The notes under the pieces were generated by a model. It did no database searches and was not told the origin of the DNA. It worked only from the letters and a program-made list of their open reading frames with translations. 64,000 bases of DNA from the NCBI RefSeq assembly GCF_029968035.1, contig NZ_JASCIQ010000005.1, positions 1 to 64,000 on the forward strand, read 5' to 3'. The position numbers were made by a program, and so were the translations under genes. Shown here one piece after another: positions 61,636 to 64,000 of this stretch. Within the stretch, counting starts at the first letter, position 1. Each line of letters starts with the position of its first letter. This stretch comes from Streptomyces cavernicola. Lineage in GTDB: Bacteria > Actinomycetota > Actinomycetes > Streptomycetales > Streptomycetaceae.

Positions 61636-62567
61636 GCCGACTGACACGCGTCGCGTCCGGGCCGTACGCCCCGCCCGCCGCCGCCCGCGAGCTCACCGCG
61701 GTCTCCGCCGACGGCTCCCGCATCCACGTAGAGGTGCACGGCCCCGAGGGTGCGCCGCCCGTCGTGCTCGCGCACGGCTGGACCTGCTCGACCGCCTTCT
61801 GGGCCGCGCAGATACGGGAGTTGGCGCGCGACCACCGCGTCATCGCGTACGACCAGCGCGGCCACGGGCGCTCCCCGGCGCCCGCCGACGCCTCCGGCTA
61901 CAGCAGCGGCGCGCTCGCCGACGACCTGGAGGCGGTGCTCGCCGCGACCCTCGGGCCCGGCGAGCGGGCCGTGCTCGTCGGGCACTCCATGGGCGGCATG
62001 ACGCTGATGGCCGCCGCGGGCCGGGCGAAGCTCGCCGAGCACGCCGCCGCCGTACTGCTCGTCAGCACCGGCGGCTGGAACCTGCTCGACGAGTCCACGG
62101 TCGTCCCGCTCCGCAAGGGCCGCCTCCGCACCCGCCTGACGAAGTCCGTGCTCGGCTCGCGCGCCCCGCTCGGCCCGGTCACGCCCGTCGGCAAGAAGGT
62201 GCTGCGGTACGCGACCATGGGCCCAGGCTCCGCGCCGGACCAGGTCGAGGTCTGCGCCCGGATCGTGCACGCCTGCCCGCGCCTCGTGCGGTACGGCTGG
62301 TCGCGCGTCCTGGAGACCCTCGACGTGGCCGCGGACGTACGGCGGTTGACCGTGCCCACCGCGGTGCTCGTCGGTACGGTCGACCGGATGACGCCGGCCG
62401 TGCACTCGCAGGCCCTGGTCGCCACACTGCCCAACTGCGTGGGCATCACCGAGCTCGCCGGGCTCGGCCACATGACCCCGGTCGAGGCGCCCGAGGCGGT
62501 CACCGGGAAGATCCGTGAGCTCGTCGGTACGTACGTACGCAACGAAAAGGTCAGGGAGGGCGCATGA
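61632..62567 (+). CDS. Alpha/beta hydrolase
   Basis: A 311-residue hydrolase. The oxyanion region V-V-L-A-H-G-W-T-C, the nucleophile elbow G-H-S-M-G-G, the acid D in G-T-V-D-R-M and the histidine in G-L-G-H-M-T-P form a complete triad. It probably cleaves an ester, plausibly the one made by the preceding monooxygenase. The ATG overlaps the previous stop and the last codons overlap the next start, so translation is coupled. Confidence 0.92.
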   Translation: MSRLTRVASGPYAPPAAARELTAVSADGSRIHVEVHGPEGAPPVVLAHGWTCSTAFWAAQIRELARDHRVIAYDQRGHGRSPAPADASGYSSGALADDLEAVLAATLGPGERAVLVGHSMGGMTLMAAAGRAKLAEHAAAVLLVSTGGWNLLDESTVVPLRKGRLRTRLTKSVLGSRAPLGPVTPVGKKVLRYATMGPGSAPDQVEVCARIVHACPRLVRYGWSRVLETLDVAADVRRLTVPTAVLVGTVDRMTPAVHSQALVATLPNCVGITELAGLGHMTPVEAPEAVTGKIRELVGTYVRNEKVREGA

Positions 62568-63439
62568 GCAAGGTCAGCCTGGAGGGTCAGGTCGCCGTCG
62601 TCACCGGGGCGGCGCGCGGAGTGGGCGAGCTGCTCGCCCGCAAGCTGTCGGCGCGCGGGGCCAAGGTGGCGCTGCTCGGCCTGGAGCCGGACGAGCTGAA
62701 GCAGGTCTCGGCCCGGCTGCCCGGCGAGAGCGACCACTGGCACGTCGACGTCACCGACCACGAGGCCATGGCGCGGGTCGCGCAGCAGGTCAAGGAGCGG
62801 TTCGGGAAGGTCGACATCGTCGTCGCCAACGCCGGTGTGGCCAGCGGCGGTCCGTTCACCGACTCCGACCCGGTGGCGTGGCGGCGGGTGATCGAGGTCA
62901 ACCTGATCGGCTCCGCGGTGACCGGCCGCGCGTTCCTGCCGGTCCTGATGGAGTCGCGCGGCTACCTGCTGCAGATCGCCTCGCTCGCGGCGCTCACCCC
63001 GGCGCCGATGATGAGCGCGTACTGCGCGTCCAAGTCCGGCGTGGAGGCGTACGCGCACTCGCTGCGCGCCGAGGTCGGCTACAAGGGCGTGAAGGTCGGC
63101 GTCGGCTACCTGTCGTGGACCGACACGGACATGGTGCGCGGGGCGGACTCGGACGACGTGATGCGGGAGCTGCGGCAGCGGCTGCCGTGGCCGTCGAACA
63201 AGACGTACCCGCTGGATCCGGCCGTCGACCGGATCGTGGTGGGGATCGAGCGGCGGTCGGCGCATGTGTATGCGCAGTGGTGGCTGCGGGGGATGCAGTC
63301 CCTGCGGGGCTATCTGCCGGGGATCATCGCGACCGTCGGTCAGCGGGAGATGCGGCGGTTCGAGCCGCGGCTCGGGGAGGTTTCTCGGGGGCTCGTCGGT
63401 GCGGGGGGTGCGGCGGACGACGCTGCTCGTCGGGGCTGA
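62564..63439 (+). CDS. Short-chain dehydrogenase/reductase
   Basis: A 291-residue SDR. V-V-T-G-A-A-R-G-V-G-E binds cofactor, V-V-A-N-A-G-V is the NAG motif, and I-A-S-L-A-A with A-Y-C-A-S-K provides the Ser-Tyr-Lys triad. It would oxidise an alcohol or reduce a ketone in the same route. The C-terminal 60 residues are long for a classical SDR, resembling the SadH/short-chain alcohol dehydrogenase type. The start overlaps the hydrolase stop (ATGA). Confidence 0.92.
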   Translation: MSKVSLEGQVAVVTGAARGVGELLARKLSARGAKVALLGLEPDELKQVSARLPGESDHWHVDVTDHEAMARVAQQVKERFGKVDIVVANAGVASGGPFTDSDPVAWRRVIEVNLIGSAVTGRAFLPVLMESRGYLLQIASLAALTPAPMMSAYCASKSGVEAYAHSLRAEVGYKGVKVGVGYLSWTDTDMVRGADSDDVMRELRQRLPWPSNKTYPLDPAVDRIVVGIERRSAHVYAQWWLRGMQSLRGYLPGIIATVGQREMRRFEPRLGEVSRGLVGAGGAADDAARRG

Positions 63440-63469
63440 GGTCGATCGTCGGCTGCCCCGCCGTCGTGG

Positions 63470-63530
63470 GGCTGTGCCCACCCTCCCCCAAGCTCTCAAC
63501 TCCGTTCGAGCAGGGGGGACCCCCATCACC
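63470..63530. repeat. Streptomyces-type intergenic repeat
   Basis: A segment reading CTCCCCCAAGCTCTCAACTC and ending CAGGGGGGACCCCCAT is a form of a word commonly found between Streptomyces genes. It has self-complementary GGGGGA/CCCCC arms. Confidence 0.5.
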
Positions 63531-63571
63531 TTGCGGAACGCCTGCCCGCAGCAGGGAGGGAGGGGTGGCAG

Positions 63572-63616
63572 ACGTGAAGGTGCGCCCGTACTTCGTGTAC
63601 GGGCGCACCTTCACGT
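63572..63616. terminator. Strong bidirectional terminator
   Basis: A perfect 20-bp stem beginning ACGTGAAGGTGCGCCCGTAC, 5-nt loop TTCGT. It separates the three-gene operon from the convergent small gene. Confidence 0.88.
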
Positions 63617-63633
63617 GTCTGGGGGCGGGAGCC

Positions 63634-63840
63634 TCAGGACTCGTAGTCCTGGTTGAACCGGTCCTGCTGCTCCTGCGTGGTGCGCTCGGTCTCGTCGCGG
63701 AGGTCGTTGCTGCGCTCCGAGGCCTGCTCGCGGTCCTGCGAGCCACGCTCCTGAGTTTCGTCCTTGGAGCCGCTCATGGCGTCCTGCGCCCGGTTGCGGA
63801 GCTCTTCGGACTTCTCGTTGAACTGGTCCTTCATGCCCAT
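63634..63840 (-). CDS. Small, highly charged protein (68 residues), unknown
   Basis: A 68-residue hydrophilic protein rich in Glu, Gln, Arg, Ser and Asp (KDQFNEKSEELRNRAQDAMS, then repeated Q-E/D-R words), likely helical or disordered. The composition resembles stress-induced CsbD-like or hydrophilin proteins, but no family motif is certain. ATG 63840 is followed by a second ATG at 63834; the GGAGTG region lies upstream. It is monocistronic. Confidence 0.75.
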   Translation of the reverse strand: MGMKDQFNEKSEELRNRAQDAMSGSKDETQERGSQDREQASERSNDLRDETERTTQEQQDRFNQDYES

Positions 63841-63942
63841 GCTTTTTCACTCCTGAGAAGCGGTTCGGGTGGGGCGTGACCCAGCCTTGCACGGGGGGAT
63901 GAAAGCCGCATTCCGGACCGTTGCCCTCCGTGATCGCCCAGG

Positions 63943-63999
63943 TCAGAGGCTCCTCGGCGGCAGCTTCGGCCGACGGCGGTCCGGTACGTCCGAGTGGTC
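63943..63999 (-). CDS. C-terminal end of a gene running off the window (partial)
   Basis: The last open frame entering from the right on the minus strand encodes DHSDVPDRRRPKLPPRSL and stops at TGA 63943. The residue mixture is that of a real C-terminus, but 18 residues are too few to name a family. Confidence 0.4.
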   Translation of the reverse strand, partial: DHSDVPDRRRPKLPPRSL

Positions 64000-64000
64000 G

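Overview
The window is high-GC actinobacterial chromosome, almost certainly Streptomyces. The evidence is third-position GC bias, many GTG/TTG starts, a hrdD-type sigma factor under a sigma-R-type promoter, the SepX/GlpR divisome protein, an XRE(DUF5753)/DUF397 pair, a GPP34 (GOLPH3-like) protein, a DUF6227 protein, and intergenic repeats typical of the genus. No CRISPR array, complete insertion sequence, rRNA or integrase was found. All family assignments were made by reading the translated sequence, without database searches.

Layout. 0-9.3 kb: an ADP-ribosylglycohydrolase-fold protein lacking key acidic residues, a short-chain dehydrogenase divergent from an unknown protein, a DUF397/XRE pair, a GPP34 protein divergent from a D,D-carboxypeptidase with a very long acidic cytoplasmic tail, and a small secreted protein. 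9.3-18 kb: a chloramphenicol-type efflux pump behind a leader peptide and three hairpins, gamma-glutamyltranspeptidase, a DUF2975/XRE pair with palindromic operators, and three wall-related proteins (PG-binding/M15-like, HTH-TM-DUF2690, GH25 lysozyme). 18.04-22.61 kb: poorly conserved small genes, two apparently frameshifted, lying between a tRNA-Arg(CCU) gene and a diverged direct repeat of its 3' end; this looks like a decayed integrated element. 22.7-33 kb: an M6-type metalloprotease, TetR, two DHA2 efflux pumps, MarR/ring-opening dioxygenase divergon, a GNAT, hrdD, and a WYL regulator. 33-37.5 kb: fructose operon (DeoR regulator, 1-phosphofructokinase, PTS IIABC) closed by a 17-bp-stem terminator. 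37.5-46.7 kb: DUF6227, P1 peptidase, a pflA-like pseudogene, mscL, a CpaB/RcpC-like protein, MTA phosphorylase, an FmdB zinc ribbon with a CIRCE-like element, an MFS pump and a CPA1 antiporter. 46.9-55.8 kb: penicillin-acylase-family hydrolase, 5-formyl-THF cyclo-ligase, then galU, moeA/glp, moaC, mog, a GNAT and sepX/glpR. 55.9-64 kb: tRNA-Ala(CGC), a lipoprotein with an orphan histidine kinase, GNAT/exonuclease III divergon, and a MerR regulator divergent from a three-gene monooxygenase-hydrolase-SDR operon resembling the mycobacterial mymA operon.

Themes. Many genes have a TANNNT box ending 6-7 nt before the start codon, implying leaderless mRNAs. Three unrelated self-processing hydrolases (gamma-glutamyltranspeptidase, P1 peptidase, penicillin acylase) each carry a low-complexity tandem repeat shortly before the catalytic N-terminal nucleophile. 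Several divergons show a regulator with visible dyads in the shared promoter region. Many intergenic regions hold short tandem repeats.
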